DNA from: Carboxylicivirga sediminis
Lineage (GTDB): Bacteria > Bacteroidota > Bacteroidia > Bacteroidales > Marinilabiliaceae
Direction: 5' to 3'
DNA: 60,087 nt
NCBI RefSeq assembly: GCF_018156225.1
Contig: NZ_JAGTAR010000034.1
Location: 1-60,087 of the forward strand
The position numbers were made by a program, and so were the translations under genes. The notes under the pieces were generated by a model, which saw nothing but the letters and a program-made list of their open reading frames with translations, was not told the DNA's origin and did not search any database. Shown piece after piece: positions 33,366 to 44,000 of this stretch (position 1 is the first letter of the stretch; the number at the start of each line of letters is the position of its first letter).

Positions 33366-34436
33366 CTAGCTGATGTTTGTATAAAAATGAAGGGCATCAA
33401 ACACTTCATCTTTCGTAGCCTGACAGTTTATCTGAATCTTACCGATAGACTCCAGCAATGTAAAGTTAATCTGGTTCGATTCATTCTTCTTATCGTGTGT
33501 CATCAACTGGTAGAGCTCTTCAAAATGCGCTTTGTCAAATTCGAAATGGCCAAATATGGCTTCCAGATGATTGGCAATTTCCATTACCAGTGGCATCGGA
33601 AAGCCCAATCGTATATGCGAAAGGTATAGTTCACAAATCATTCCAAAAGCCACTGCATAGCCGTGCAGCACAGGTCGGTTTTCGTGCATCGCCAGGCTTT
33701 CAAAGGCATGCCCAAAGGTATGGCCAAAATTCAGGGCCTTACGGATGTGATTCTCTAATGGGTCGTTCTGTACAAAATGGTCCTTAATACGTATCGAATC
33801 GGCTACCAGCTCTTTCAGCAGCTTGTAGTCTGGGTTCTTAATGTCATAGTTTTTCAGCTGCTCCCATTTGTCAGCCGAATAAATAAAGGCATGCTTCAGC
33901 ATCTCGGCAAAGCCCGAGATAATATTCTCACCGTCCAGCGTGTCCAGAAAGCTGGTTTCGATCAGCACAGCCGTGGCCTGATTAAAAACACCCACTTCGT
34001 TTTTAAATCCTTCAAAGTTAATACCCGTTTTGCCACCAATGGATGCATCCACCTGTGCCAGCAAAGTGGTAGGGATGTTAATAAACTGAATGCCCCGCTT
34101 GAAGGTTGAAGCTGCAAATCCACCCAGGTCGCATGGCATACCGCCTCCAAGGGTAATCAGTAAGGATTTGCGGTCGGCGCCACCATGGCTCAGCAGGTGC
34201 CATACTTTTGACAGTGACTCAATGCCTTTGTTATGGTCGCCCGATGGGATAATCACCGTTCTGTCAGCCGATAGTCCAATGGCGTCTTTTATCTTGGGGT
34301 AGCATAATTCGTAGGCTGTTTCATCTGACAGTAAAAAGACTTTATCGTGCTGAAAACTATTGATGAAATACTCAATGTCTTTCTTTAAATCCTCAACAAT
34401 AAATACATTCGACTCTTTAGATAATAGCGGATACAT
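33366..34436 (-). CDS. 3-dehydroquinate synthase
   Basis: A 356-residue enzyme that cyclises DAHP to 3-dehydroquinate using NAD and a metal. Motifs: SGDHNKGIESL (65-75), the NAD-binding glycine block LGGGMPCDLGGF (96-107; most relatives read GGGVVTD or similar), PTTLLAQVDASIGGKTGIN (122-140), GFAEMLKHAF and NFGHTFGHAFE for metal ligands, and LHGYAVAFGM. The MPC triplet is unusual, but the aspartate that follows is retained. It is first in an aroB-aroA pair. A TATTTTTG -7-like element lies on the minus strand at 34526-34533, about 90 bases upstream. Confidence 0.95.
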   Translation of the reverse strand: MYPLLSKESNVFIVEDLKKDIEYFINSFQHDKVFLLSDETAYELCYPKIKDAIGLSADRTVIIPSGDHNKGIESLSKVWHLLSHGGADRKSLLITLGGGMPCDLGGFAASTFKRGIQFINIPTTLLAQVDASIGGKTGINFEGFKNEVGVFNQATAVLIETSFLDTLDGENIISGFAEMLKHAFIYSADKWEQLKNYDIKNPDYKLLKELVADSIRIKDHFVQNDPLENHIRKALNFGHTFGHAFESLAMHENRPVLHGYAVAFGMICELYLSHIRLGFPMPLVMEIANHLEAIFGHFEFDKAHFEELYQLMTHDKKNESNQINFTLLESIGKIQINCQATKDEVFDALHFYTNIS

Positions 34437-34561
34437 TTTTTATGTAATAACGATGAAACAAGCTAACTATGCATCATACCAAAGGACCGCATCAAATTGC
34501 TTAGCAGCTATTGCCATGATGCCTGCAAAAATAGTTATTTTTAGCAATTGGATTGATGTTT

Positions 34562-34585
34562 TTACTTTTCTTTGGGAAAAAGTAA
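34562..34585. repeat. Short AT-rich palindrome TTACTTTT / AAAAGTAA
   Basis: TTACTTTT at 34562-34569 pairs with AAAAGTAA at 34578-34585 around CTTTGGGA. It sits in the divergent region between aroB and the gene at 34662, and is similar in style to 29357-29386. Confidence 0.5.
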
Positions 34586-34661
34586 CGGTTTGTAATATTT
34601 AAAACCTGATAAATATCACATTGAAAGCATTTGACCCGATGAATCATTTTAATCGCGATAT

Positions 34662-35126
34662 ATGACCATCAAATTTGACAATAAAGGCAGGGCTAAGAAA
34701 GTCAGTAATGTTTTACGCATTATTGTGATGCTGGCCATTGTGCCCATTGGCGTAAACTATTTATGGATTGAAACCACCGATAAGATGGTGGAGATGTTTA
34801 TGTGGCTGTTTCTGATCGTTATAATTGCCTTGTATTATACAGGTGGATTTTGTTATGTTGAGGTCGATGTAACACCCGCCAAACTGGATGTAAAGTACTA
34901 TAACCTGTTTCCTTTCTGGCGCGAATATAAGCGCATTGTTATTCCGGTGGAGCGCATCAAGTATGTTAAAGTCAGAAGGGGATTAGGCAGATTCGGCGCT
35001 GGTTTATTAATTTGCGGTCGAATAAAGGGGCGATTGGCCATGTTTCCATCCGTTGGATTAAGTGCCTGTAGTCAAAAGCAAATAGAGGAATTAAAAGTGT
35101 ATGCAGCATCGTTTTCGGATAAATAG
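34662..35126 (+). CDS. Small membrane protein with PH-like cytoplasmic domain
   Basis: A 154-residue protein. Two membrane segments lie at about 18-36 and 45-64, followed by a soluble half with strands VEVDVTPAKLDVKYYNLFPFW, then VIPVERIKYVKVRR and GLGRFGAGLLICGRIKGRL, and a closing helix. Two transmembrane helices followed by a small beta-rich domain recall bacterial PH-like (bPH) proteins; this is a layout match, not a firm family call. The stop overlaps the next gene by 26 bases, so the two are likely co-translated. Confidence 0.65.
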   Translation: MTIKFDNKGRAKKVSNVLRIIVMLAIVPIGVNYLWIETTDKMVEMFMWLFLIVIIALYYTGGFCYVEVDVTPAKLDVKYYNLFPFWREYKRIVIPVERIKYVKVRRGLGRFGAGLLICGRIKGRLAMFPSVGLSACSQKQIEELKVYAASFSDK

Positions 35127-35751
35127 CTATTGGAATATAAAGGGGAGAGCCATTGTGTTATCACTGGTTTTACTCACTGTTGCGCAAGGTCTAATGGGGC
35201 AGTTCAGTAATAAGGACTGGTACATCAGCCCTAAAATATCATTTGCCGACTATAGCAACCGGCATGATTGGGATGGCTATAGTATTCAAAAGGTGCCGCC
35301 TATCTCATTAGCTGTCGAGAAAGGACTGACCGACTACCTGAGTGCAGGGGCACTGATGGGCTTTAGCCGCGATAAGTATAAAAACGATACATTAGCCACC
35401 AATGTGCATCGCTACTCCGAATTTGCTTTTGGAGGTGTGGCCAACGTGCATTTTGCCGGATGGATAGAGAAATGGACCAACTATAAAGTGTTTTTGGGCG
35501 ATTGGGATTTTTATGCAGGCCTTAGTTTGTTAATGAAATGGAATAATGCCCGGGAAGATGATGTCTGGAATGAAGAGACTCAGCAGTTAGTGAGTTCTAA
35601 ATCAGCTGACTTTAACTTTAGTGTTAGTCCTTTGGTGGGTGTTCGTTACTTTGTTAATGATAACTTTTGTATGCTTCTTGAGATAGGGCCTGGTAATATG
35701 GGCTTTTTCACCACCGGTATTACCTTTCGTATTCCTTCTCAATACTATTGA
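35101..35751 (+). CDS. Outer-membrane beta-barrel protein
   Basis: A 216-residue protein. The N-terminus is long for a signal peptide: a charged stretch of about 17 residues, then VLSLVLLTVAQGLMGQ with likely cleavage near residue 34. An in-frame GTG at the start of that hydrophobic stretch lies close behind GGGGAGA and could be an alternative start, but it would lack basic residues. Mature strands alternate with many aromatics (DWYISPKISFADY, FAFGGVANVHFAG, DWDFYAGLSLLMKW), and the C-terminus ITFRIPSQYY is a typical barrel end. It overlaps the upstream PH-like membrane gene by 26 bases. Confidence 0.7.
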   Translation: MQHRFRINSYWNIKGRAIVLSLVLLTVAQGLMGQFSNKDWYISPKISFADYSNRHDWDGYSIQKVPPISLAVEKGLTDYLSAGALMGFSRDKYKNDTLATNVHRYSEFAFGGVANVHFAGWIEKWTNYKVFLGDWDFYAGLSLLMKWNNAREDDVWNEETQQLVSSKSADFNFSVSPLVGVRYFVNDNFCMLLEIGPGNMGFFTTGITFRIPSQYY

Positions 35752-35990
35752 TTCAATTGAAGCAGATAGTGCATTGCGGACAGTGACCATCAATTATTCA
35801 CCTTTCAGTAATCACTTCTCACCTCTTTATCTTATGTCTTAAATCAAGCTACTTCTGAATAGGCTTTTTCATAGATAGTTGAAGGTGGTTAAAAGCTTTA
35901 ATTGAACGGCAGCAAATATGTTCAACAATAGCTCCAGAAAGCTTGACGATAGAACAGTGCGGTCGTATTATTACGCCAAACTATTTTGTT
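35752..35990. other. Intergenic stretch with pyrimidine-rich blocks
   Basis: No gene or terminator is evident. CTCTTTATCTTATG (35823-35836) and TCTTATGTCTTAA (35830-35842) recur in the next-but-one intergenic gap at 36659-36672 and 36687-36699. Confidence 0.4.
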
Positions 35991-36503
35991 ATGAAAAGGA
36001 TACTATTTACCGGATTTGCACTGTTGATTGTATTAGGTATAGCAGCGCAGGAACCATTTAAGGTTCATAAGCCATTTATCGAACAGAAGCTCGGAAATAT
36101 GATTGGGCAATGGGAATATATGGCCATTGTTTCTATCGGTTATGCCAAAGCTGAAGGAAAAACCGCCACTGAGTTTGGGCATTATGTTGGCGAACAGTTT
36201 AAGACCTCCTGGGACAAAGAAAAGGGATTTAAAGGATTAGTAAATGGAATGCTCTGGAATTTATCCTGTTTCTCACTGGAACCTGAAATGGAAATAGTTA
36301 GTCAGACAGCCGATAAAGTAGAAATGAAGTGTAAGAAATTTGCTCCGTATTTGGAAAAGAATCAACCAGTTTTCGATGTTAGCTATCAGGAGTTTATGGA
36401 TTTTATGGATGCTTTGATGGCACCAATTGCTGAGTATTTAGGATGTTCTCATGAATTAAGGACTGATGAAAAGTGGGTGTATATTACTGTACAAAAGAAT
36501 TAG
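35991..36503 (+). CDS. Exported protein of unknown function
   Basis: A 170-residue protein starting MKRILFTGFALLIVLGIAAQ, a clear signal peptide with cleavage after about residue 19. An upstream in-frame ATG (35943) would add 16 residues ahead of this signal, so I use 35991. The mature protein is a compact alpha/beta chain with two cysteines in the middle (SCFSL and MKCKKF) and one near the C-terminus (LGCSHEL), and ends in a VYITVQKN strand. I do not recognise the family. It stands alone between two gene-poor stretches. Confidence 0.7.
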   Translation: MKRILFTGFALLIVLGIAAQEPFKVHKPFIEQKLGNMIGQWEYMAIVSIGYAKAEGKTATEFGHYVGEQFKTSWDKEKGFKGLVNGMLWNLSCFSLEPEMEIVSQTADKVEMKCKKFAPYLEKNQPVFDVSYQEFMDFMDALMAPIAEYLGCSHELRTDEKWVYITVQKN

Positions 36504-36785
36504 GGCAATGAACGCTTCTGCTTAAGTTATAGCACTGTTTGATAAATCTGGCAGTGCTTTCTTATTTTTAATTTGCAATTTAATTTGCATTACTGCATCA
36601 TGTAGTTTATTAGTTTAAATGCGTTAAGTTCTCATCACTCTCTTCTCATCTTTGGTTTCTCTTTATCTTATGCATGGAGTCAAGTGTCTTATGTCTTAAC
36701 CCTAAGTAAAACATAATTTATTCAAGTTAGGGCTTGTTTGCATCAAAATAATTTCTACTTTAGTAGTTGATAATCAAACCTTAAT
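36504..36785. other. Intergenic stretch before dprA
   Basis: An AT-rich stretch of 282 bases with pyrimidine-rich blocks (36630-36672) and the repeated words described for 35752-35990. No gene or clear promoter pair is evident. The dprA reading frame is closed upstream by TAA at 36771-36773, which forces a start after that point. Confidence 0.4.
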
Positions 36786-37895
36786 TTGTCAGAGCGCTTA
36801 AAATATCAAATTGGCATTAGTCTGATCAAGGGCATCGGTCCTAAACTGGCCCGTAACCTTATCGCCTATATTGGCGACGAGCAAGCCGTTTTCTCCCAAA
36901 GTTTAAGAGCATTGACTGCTATACCCGGAATTGGTTCAGGGCTGGCACAGGCCATTAAATCTGCTGATGTGCTGCCGCGTGCCGAGCAGGAACTGGAGTT
37001 TATTCATAAGCACAACATCAAAGTGCTTTATTTCACAGATGATGATTATCCAGCACGCCTTTCTCATTGTGATGATGCCCCAATAGCGTTATATAGCAAA
37101 GGGGTTACCCAGTTGAACCAACAGAAAATGATTGGAATAGTTGGAACCCGCATGGCCTCTGATGATGGCCGGGTGAATTGTGAGCGTTTGGTGGAGGAGT
37201 TGGCACAACGGCATTCGGGTACAGTTATAGTAAGCGGGTTAGCTTATGGTATTGATGTTTGTGCGCATAAAGCGGCTCTTAAGCATGGTTTACCCACTTA
37301 TGGTGTTTTGGCGCATGGTCTTGATCGCATTTATCCATCGGTGCACCGCAATGTTGCCAGGCAAATGCTGGAAGAAGGTGGGTTGATAACCGAATTTATG
37401 TCAGATACAAAACCTGACAGACCTAATTTTGTGAGGCGAAATCGTATTGTGGCCGGAATGGTGGATGCTTTAGTGATGGTGGAGTCGGCCATAAAGGGAG
37501 GTGCTATTATAACAGCACGTATTGCTCAGTCATATAATCGCGATGTGCTGGCTTTTCCTGGCAAACCTGGGGATGAGTTGGCCAGGGGAGGCAATTACCT
37601 GATTAAAAAAAATATTGCTGCATTAATTGAAAATGTTGAAGACCTGGAATATGCTCTTGGGTGGGAAGGTACTGAAAGAAGTCAGCCAACTCAAGCTTCA
37701 TTATTTCAGTCATTTAATACCAAAGAAGAGGAACAGTTGTACCATGTATTATTGGAGAATAAAGAGCTGACAGCTAACGAGCTGTGTATAAAAAGTGGAC
37801 TGCCGGTAAGTAAAGTCAGCGCTTCTATGTTATCATTGGAGTTTGCAGGGCTTGTAAAGTGCTTACCAGGTAATGCATTTCGGCTATATAAGTAA
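36786..37895 (+). CDS. DNA-processing protein DprA
   Basis: A 369-residue DprA/Smf protein, which binds single-stranded DNA and loads RecA during transformation. An N-terminal helix-hairpin-helix region (about 15-60; GIGPKLARNL, IPGIGSGLAQAI) is followed by the Rossmann-like DprA fold (about 80-290) with GIVGTRMASDDGR, IVSGLAYGIDVCAHKAAL, FVRRNRIVAGMVDALVMVES and GGNYLIKKN, and a C-terminal winged helix (about 305-369). The start is TTG at 36786: an in-frame TAA lies 12 bases upstream and no ATG is available in phase before the conserved region. It is single-gene; the giant surface protein follows 131 bases later. Confidence 0.93.
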   Translation: MSERLKYQIGISLIKGIGPKLARNLIAYIGDEQAVFSQSLRALTAIPGIGSGLAQAIKSADVLPRAEQELEFIHKHNIKVLYFTDDDYPARLSHCDDAPIALYSKGVTQLNQQKMIGIVGTRMASDDGRVNCERLVEELAQRHSGTVIVSGLAYGIDVCAHKAALKHGLPTYGVLAHGLDRIYPSVHRNVARQMLEEGGLITEFMSDTKPDRPNFVRRNRIVAGMVDALVMVESAIKGGAIITARIAQSYNRDVLAFPGKPGDELARGGNYLIKKNIAALIENVEDLEYALGWEGTERSQPTQASLFQSFNTKEEEQLYHVLLENKELTANELCIKSGLPVSKVSASMLSLEFAGLVKCLPGNAFRLYK

Positions 37896-37921
37896 ATTAA
37901 GCAATCTAATTACTAAAACTA

Positions 37922-37978
37922 TTGAAACATTTAGCGCAAAAAGTCAGCGTTTCAACAAACAAAAATGACTATTTTGCG
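37922..37978 (+). promoter_or_regulatory. Leader of the giant surface-protein gene with inverted repeat
   Basis: TTGAAAC at 37922-37928 and GTTTCAA at 37949-37955 form a 7-base inverted repeat. TATTTTG at 37972-37978 is one base short of the TAnnTTTG -7 consensus and lies about 48 bases before the start codon. Either could belong to the promoter of the giant gene; the case is weak. Confidence 0.3.
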
Positions 37979-38026
37979 TACAGTTTTTTTAAGATCTAAG
38001 AAGTATAAGAAACTAAAAAGGGGGTT

Positions 38027-41000
38027 ATGGGCGTAAATACCCAAGCGTTAATCGGTTACCGATTAAAAAAGAGGATGGCATCTTCGATGTTAATCCTTGT
38101 GTTGTTATTAATATCAGGAGTTAAGGCCGTTGGCCAAATCTATCAATACGACAATAAATGTACCGGAGGAGTCATTTATGCGTCAGAAGTATTGGCAAAT
38201 GCTATTGGAGCAGGGGCAAATATTCCACTGGCCGATCAAACCGGAGGTGTATTCGTAACAAGTGATCCTGATTTAATACTGGCAGGGAATGATGAAAATG
38301 CCATTATCTATGGAACCAAAGATGTGGGTGGTGGCCAGCGATTAGATTGGATTGTTAATGGAATAACCTACCGCATTAATATTAAAAAACTGCTTGGAAG
38401 TGCGGGAGCACCGATCGTTATAGATTTTTACACTAATACCCCTGATGTTTGTACAATTCCATATAATGCCATCGTTTATGTAACTATTCAAGGTGGTAGC
38501 TCTTTCTATGATATAACCATCACTGATGAGACAAATGCGGTTATTTCAGAGCTGTTTAACGTTAGTACGAATATTACCAATTACCCCATTAATTTAGGTA
38601 ATTTTTCAATCGATAAAACATTTACAATTAAAGCAGTTTCGGACGGAGGGGCCTGTGTTGCTGATGTTTCAGCTGTCATGCCAGTCTCTTTTACTGCATC
38701 AAATATTCCGCAGACTTATCAGTTGCAGGATATTAATGGTAATACCTATGCAACGGGCTGTTCAAGCAGCGGTGTTGATCTTTATCTGTCAAATAGTGAA
38801 GACCAGGTAACCTATAATGTTTATAGCGGAGGAACCCATGTGCTTGGCCCCATAAATGGCAATAATACCGGTAATCAACTGTTTCTTGGAACAGTCAATA
38901 CAATTGGCATTACTTCTTATTATGTTGAGGCTACGCATAATGGCTCAGGCTGTCAGACAACGATGGGTAATATGACAGTTAACCTGTCCAATGCCCCTGT
39001 GGCTAGCATTGCACCTGGTACAGTATTTGAGAAATGTTTCGGTGCTCCGGATCAGTTTGATATCACGCTCAATATCTCGCCTATTGATCAAGGACCATGG
39101 AACGTTGTAATTACCGACGGTACCAATGATTATGCATTTGTTGCAAATACCTATGATGATGCCTGGCGAACGCCAAATATACAAGCTACAACAACTTTTA
39201 CCATCAAGTCCATAGTTGATAAGAACGGATGTGTTAATACTGTCAATAATGGCTCTGCGCAAATAACTGTTAATCCTAAACCTGCGGTTACGTTAGTAGG
39301 ACCCGACAGGGTTTGTATGGGTAATTCAATCAACCTGGGGACTTCTGTGGCGCCGGTTGGAATAGTTATAGTTGATTATGATTGGAGCACAGGAGCAAAG
39401 GGACCTGGACTTGACAATATTAATGTAACACCTAGTATTCAGCCAATTCATACATATGATGTTACTGTTACATCAGATAAAGGTTGTATCGGTTCAGCTG
39501 TCAAAAATATTACTGTTAATTCGCTGCCTGCAGTTTCGTTTACATCTCCTAAGTATACTTTCTGTCAGGATGATCCTTCGGTGACGCTTTCAAGTGTTCC
39601 GGCCGCGGGAGGTAGTTACAATATTGGTTCAGCAGTATTTGATCCATCAATCATGCCAGTTGGTAGCCAGAGTGTAACTTATACATACACCGATGTAACG
39701 ACAGGCTGTACCAATAGTGATACCAAGTTGTTTACCGTTAATCCGGTGCCGAATGTTTCTATTACTGGGCTTAATGCTTCATATTGTGCTGACGCAGGTG
39801 TTTTGACCATGCAAGGTAACCCGCCCGGAGGAGGAGCAGTTCCTTTTGGCAGTTTCACTTGTTTCCCCAATGGAGGCTTCTTTAATGATAATGGTGATGG
39901 TACAGCTGATTTTAATACTGTTCAGGCAGTAGCTGATCAGGGGCCCGGGGATTATTACTTCTCCTATACTGCTGTTAACTCATTGGGTTGTGATGCTACT
40001 GCAACCGAAAGTGTAACGATTAATGCAGATCTGAATGCAACCGTTAATTATACCGGTCTAGCTAATTTCTATTGTGGTGATGATCCTACACAGGATGTCA
40101 CCTTAACAGGCAATGTGCCAGGTGATGGCATTTTTACCATTCTACCAGCTTGGGCCGCAACTGGAGCCGATGCTGCTTTTGTAGACAATGGCAACGGAAC
40201 TGCGACTTTTAATCCTTATAAAGCTGGTGGTGGTACCTTTGATATTACCTATGAATATACTGATGCTACCGGTTGTACTGGACGCAGAACCTATTCAACA
40301 ACGGTTGGGGCCACGCTTGTTTTTGATCTGGATGGCCAAACTTTCTGTCAGGGCGATCCGGTACAAACATTATCGGCAACACCTGTAGGAGGCTACTTCT
40401 CAATTGAGGCGCCTGATGGTACTGTGCACTCCCCAATTGCTAATGGCAACAGCACCTGGTTTGATCCAACAACTCGAATGCCAGGCATTTATCAGATTAG
40501 CTATCGCTATGACAATGGTACTGGTTGTTTGACTTCTCAAACTTATCCAGTTGAGATCAAAAAAGCGCCATATCCCGACTTTAGTATCGAAGGAACTGGT
40601 AAGTACTGTGAGCAGCAGGGACCGGTTAAATTGACCAAGGTCACAACTAATCCGGGTGTATTTACCGGAACAGGTGTTACAGAAGTAAGTAATGTGTACT
40701 ATTTCAATCCGGATATTGCCGGAGAGGGGATTCATACAATTACTTTTACCACCGATAGCTTGGGTTGTCGTTCAACCAAAACCATGGATGTGGAAGTGGT
40801 TACATCACCTGTGCTTGATATTCAGGTGGACCCATCACTTACCTATTGTGATAATGAACCTGGTGTGGTGATTGAAGGATTGGTTGATGGTACAACCTCA
40901 TTAACAGGTAACTTTACCAGTGCTACTAACCCTGGTGGTGATCTGCTGGTGCTCAATGAATATGCAGCTGAGGGCATTGGCCTCAATGATGGCAAAGGCT

Positions 41001-44000
41001 GGTTGTATCCGGGAGTGGGACCTGGTAATTATGCTGTTACATACATTTATGAGAACCCGGGTAATGGCTGTATTTATCAGCATACTGAAAATATTCAGAT
41101 ACTTCAATCTGACGGTGCCAACTTTAATGGTATAAGTGACGGTGCTGTGCTGTGTCAGGGAACCGGTATTGTTAATCTATATGGGTTATTGCCAAATGGA
41201 GGAACGGGTCGATTCCCAACTCAGAATCCAGCCGATCCAACGCCAGATCCAACAGCTGATCCGGATAAAAACACAGGTGTGATTAATTCAGGAGCACTGG
41301 ATGGGGAAGCTTATTTTGATACACGATTATTATCTCCGGGGAATTATACTTTATTATATGAATATACCAATGCTGCAGGATGTACTAATTACAGCGAAAA
41401 GAACTTCACCATTGTTGAAGGACCTGTAGATGTTTACCAGGTAACCGGTGGTGGTGCCTACTGTGTGGACGATCCAGTTGCTACTAAGGGTGTATTTATT
41501 GGTATTGATGGTTCTACCGCGGGTGTAACTTATGAGTTACGATTAGGTGGTACGCCTGTTCAAACCAAGACCGGACCAGCTGGCGGAGGCCCTATGAATT
41601 TCGATAATCGTGTAACGGATGTTGGAACTTATTCGGTATGGGCTCGACTTGGTGGTTGCGAAGCGCCAATGTCAGGTAATGTAAATGTTGAGTTGTATGA
41701 CTTGCTGCTTCAACTTGATGGTGTCAATGCAGTGAAGCATGTCACTTGTTTTGGTGCTAACGATGGTGAGGTAAAATTAGTAGCTTCCGGCGGAAGTGGT
41801 AACTATACATTTGAGTATAGTTTGAATGGTGGTGCCTGGACTGTGAATCCAAATACTACACCAGATCACTTTATTAATCTGGTACCTGGTAATTATCAGT
41901 TCAGAATTACCGATCAGTCGGGTACAGCATGTGCCTTACCAGCTGGTAGAGAGGTGAATGTAACCATCAATTCTGCTGCTGCAGCCTTGAATGTTGTTTA
42001 TACCCAGCTTAGCAAAAACGGCTGTGACTGCTCAGTGCCAGCTGCAGACTGTGATGGTGCTGCACTGTTAACCATCTCAGGAGGAACGAAATATACCGAC
42101 CTGGTAACCTATCCAAGTGGTTACCTGGTTGAGTGGCCGGCAACGGTGACTAACCTGAGTGCCGACCTGTTAACAGCGACGCACTTATCAGAAGGAACTT
42201 ATACCGTAAATGTGACTGATGCCAATGGTTGTACTTCTTCGGTTATTGTAACAATTGAGAAAGAAGCCGACTTGACATTAGTACTTAATAGTCAGGATGA
42301 TAATCAGTGTTTTGGGGTTAATACGGCTAAGGCGAGAATAACAGCCACAGGTGGTTCAGGTCAGTATCAGTATTCATACGATGGAGGAACAAACTGGACA
42401 TTACCTACAGCTTCAACTACTTACGAAACAGGAGTGCTGGCTACCGGTAACCATAACATATTAGTACGTGACAGCGAGCATCCGCATTGTACGGCCGGTT
42501 TTACAGTTACCATCGTTGGACCTGCAAGTGGTTTGGTTGTTGGTGTAACCCCAGCTGGCGAAACATGCGTTGGCGATGCTGACGGATACATCACCTTGAA
42601 TATCACTGGAGGTACAGCACCTTATCGCTACCAAATGGATGGCGCAGGTGCGATTATGGCAGTTCCGGCTAACTTCGAAATTCACGGAATTAGCAATGGC
42701 GCACATACCATTACAATATTAGATGATAATAACTGCTCTGTTAATGAGGTGTTTACCATAGCAAAAGCACCAGTGATTGATTTAAGCGGTGTAGTTACAA
42801 ATGCAACATGTGATAGTAGTAATGATGGTAAGGTGGTGCTTACAGCGAATCCTGCCAATGTTAATTATGTTTACTCAATTGATGCAGGTGCCAACTGGCA
42901 ATCATCTCCAGTTTTCGATTTTCTATCGGCTGGTACTTATAATTTTATAGTACAGGACAATGTAAAAGGCTGTACTGCAGTTCTTAATAATCTAGTTGTC
43001 GCTGATGACCCGGCAATAGCAATTAATCCGGCTGCGGCTATTCAGCATGTGGTTTGTTTCGGTGAAGCCAATGGATCATTTACAGCCGTAGCAACTGGTG
43101 GTCAGCCAACTGGCTCATTTGAATATGCCATTGCTACCGACGCAGGAGGAAATCCGATTTACCAGGATTCACCAATCTTTAGTAGTTTACCAGCGGCTAC
43201 TTACGACTTGTGGGTGCGCAATAAGGGAACACTTTGTGAAGTGTATCAGTCAGATTATGTAGTTATCAACAATCCGGCCGCTCCACTATCAGTATCATTG
43301 AATAGCAAAACAGATATTGAGTGCGTTGGCGGAAACACCGGTGAGATTGATATTGATGTGAATGATGGTTGGCCAGGTTATACATATCAGTGGCGCAACA
43401 AAGCGACCAATGAAAATTTCGGAACTACACAGGATCTTAATGCTGTGACAGCAGGCAAGCGAATTGCCGGAGCAACCTATGAAGTGGTGGTAACAGATAA
43501 CCAAGGTTGTACGTTTACTTTTGAAGAAACTGTTACGGAACCATCGGCATGGAATGCAACAGTGAGTACAACACCTAATACGATCACCAATGCCGCGACC
43601 GATCCGGCAATTATTGGAAATGGAACCGCAGCATTATCACCCGTTAGTGGCGGTAGCGATCCAGCTACGTATACATATGAGTGGTTCGATAGTTCCAACA
43701 CATCCATCGCAACTGGTGTCATGGCTATCTCAAATTTGGATCCGGGTAACTATTATGTGATGATCACCGGTAGTGCAGCCGGATGTGATCACCGTGTGGA
43801 TTTTGTTATTGGTGATACGACAGTTCCTTTGGCTTTCGACCTGGCAAAAGTAGATGCCGCTTGTTATGGTGAAAATGGAAAATTAATTGTTTCGATAACA
43901 GGTGGAACACCTGACTATACAATTCAATATCAGCGAAATGCTGATCCTGTTCAATCAATTTCCGGAACATCAGCTAATTACCATGAAATAGCTGGGGCTG

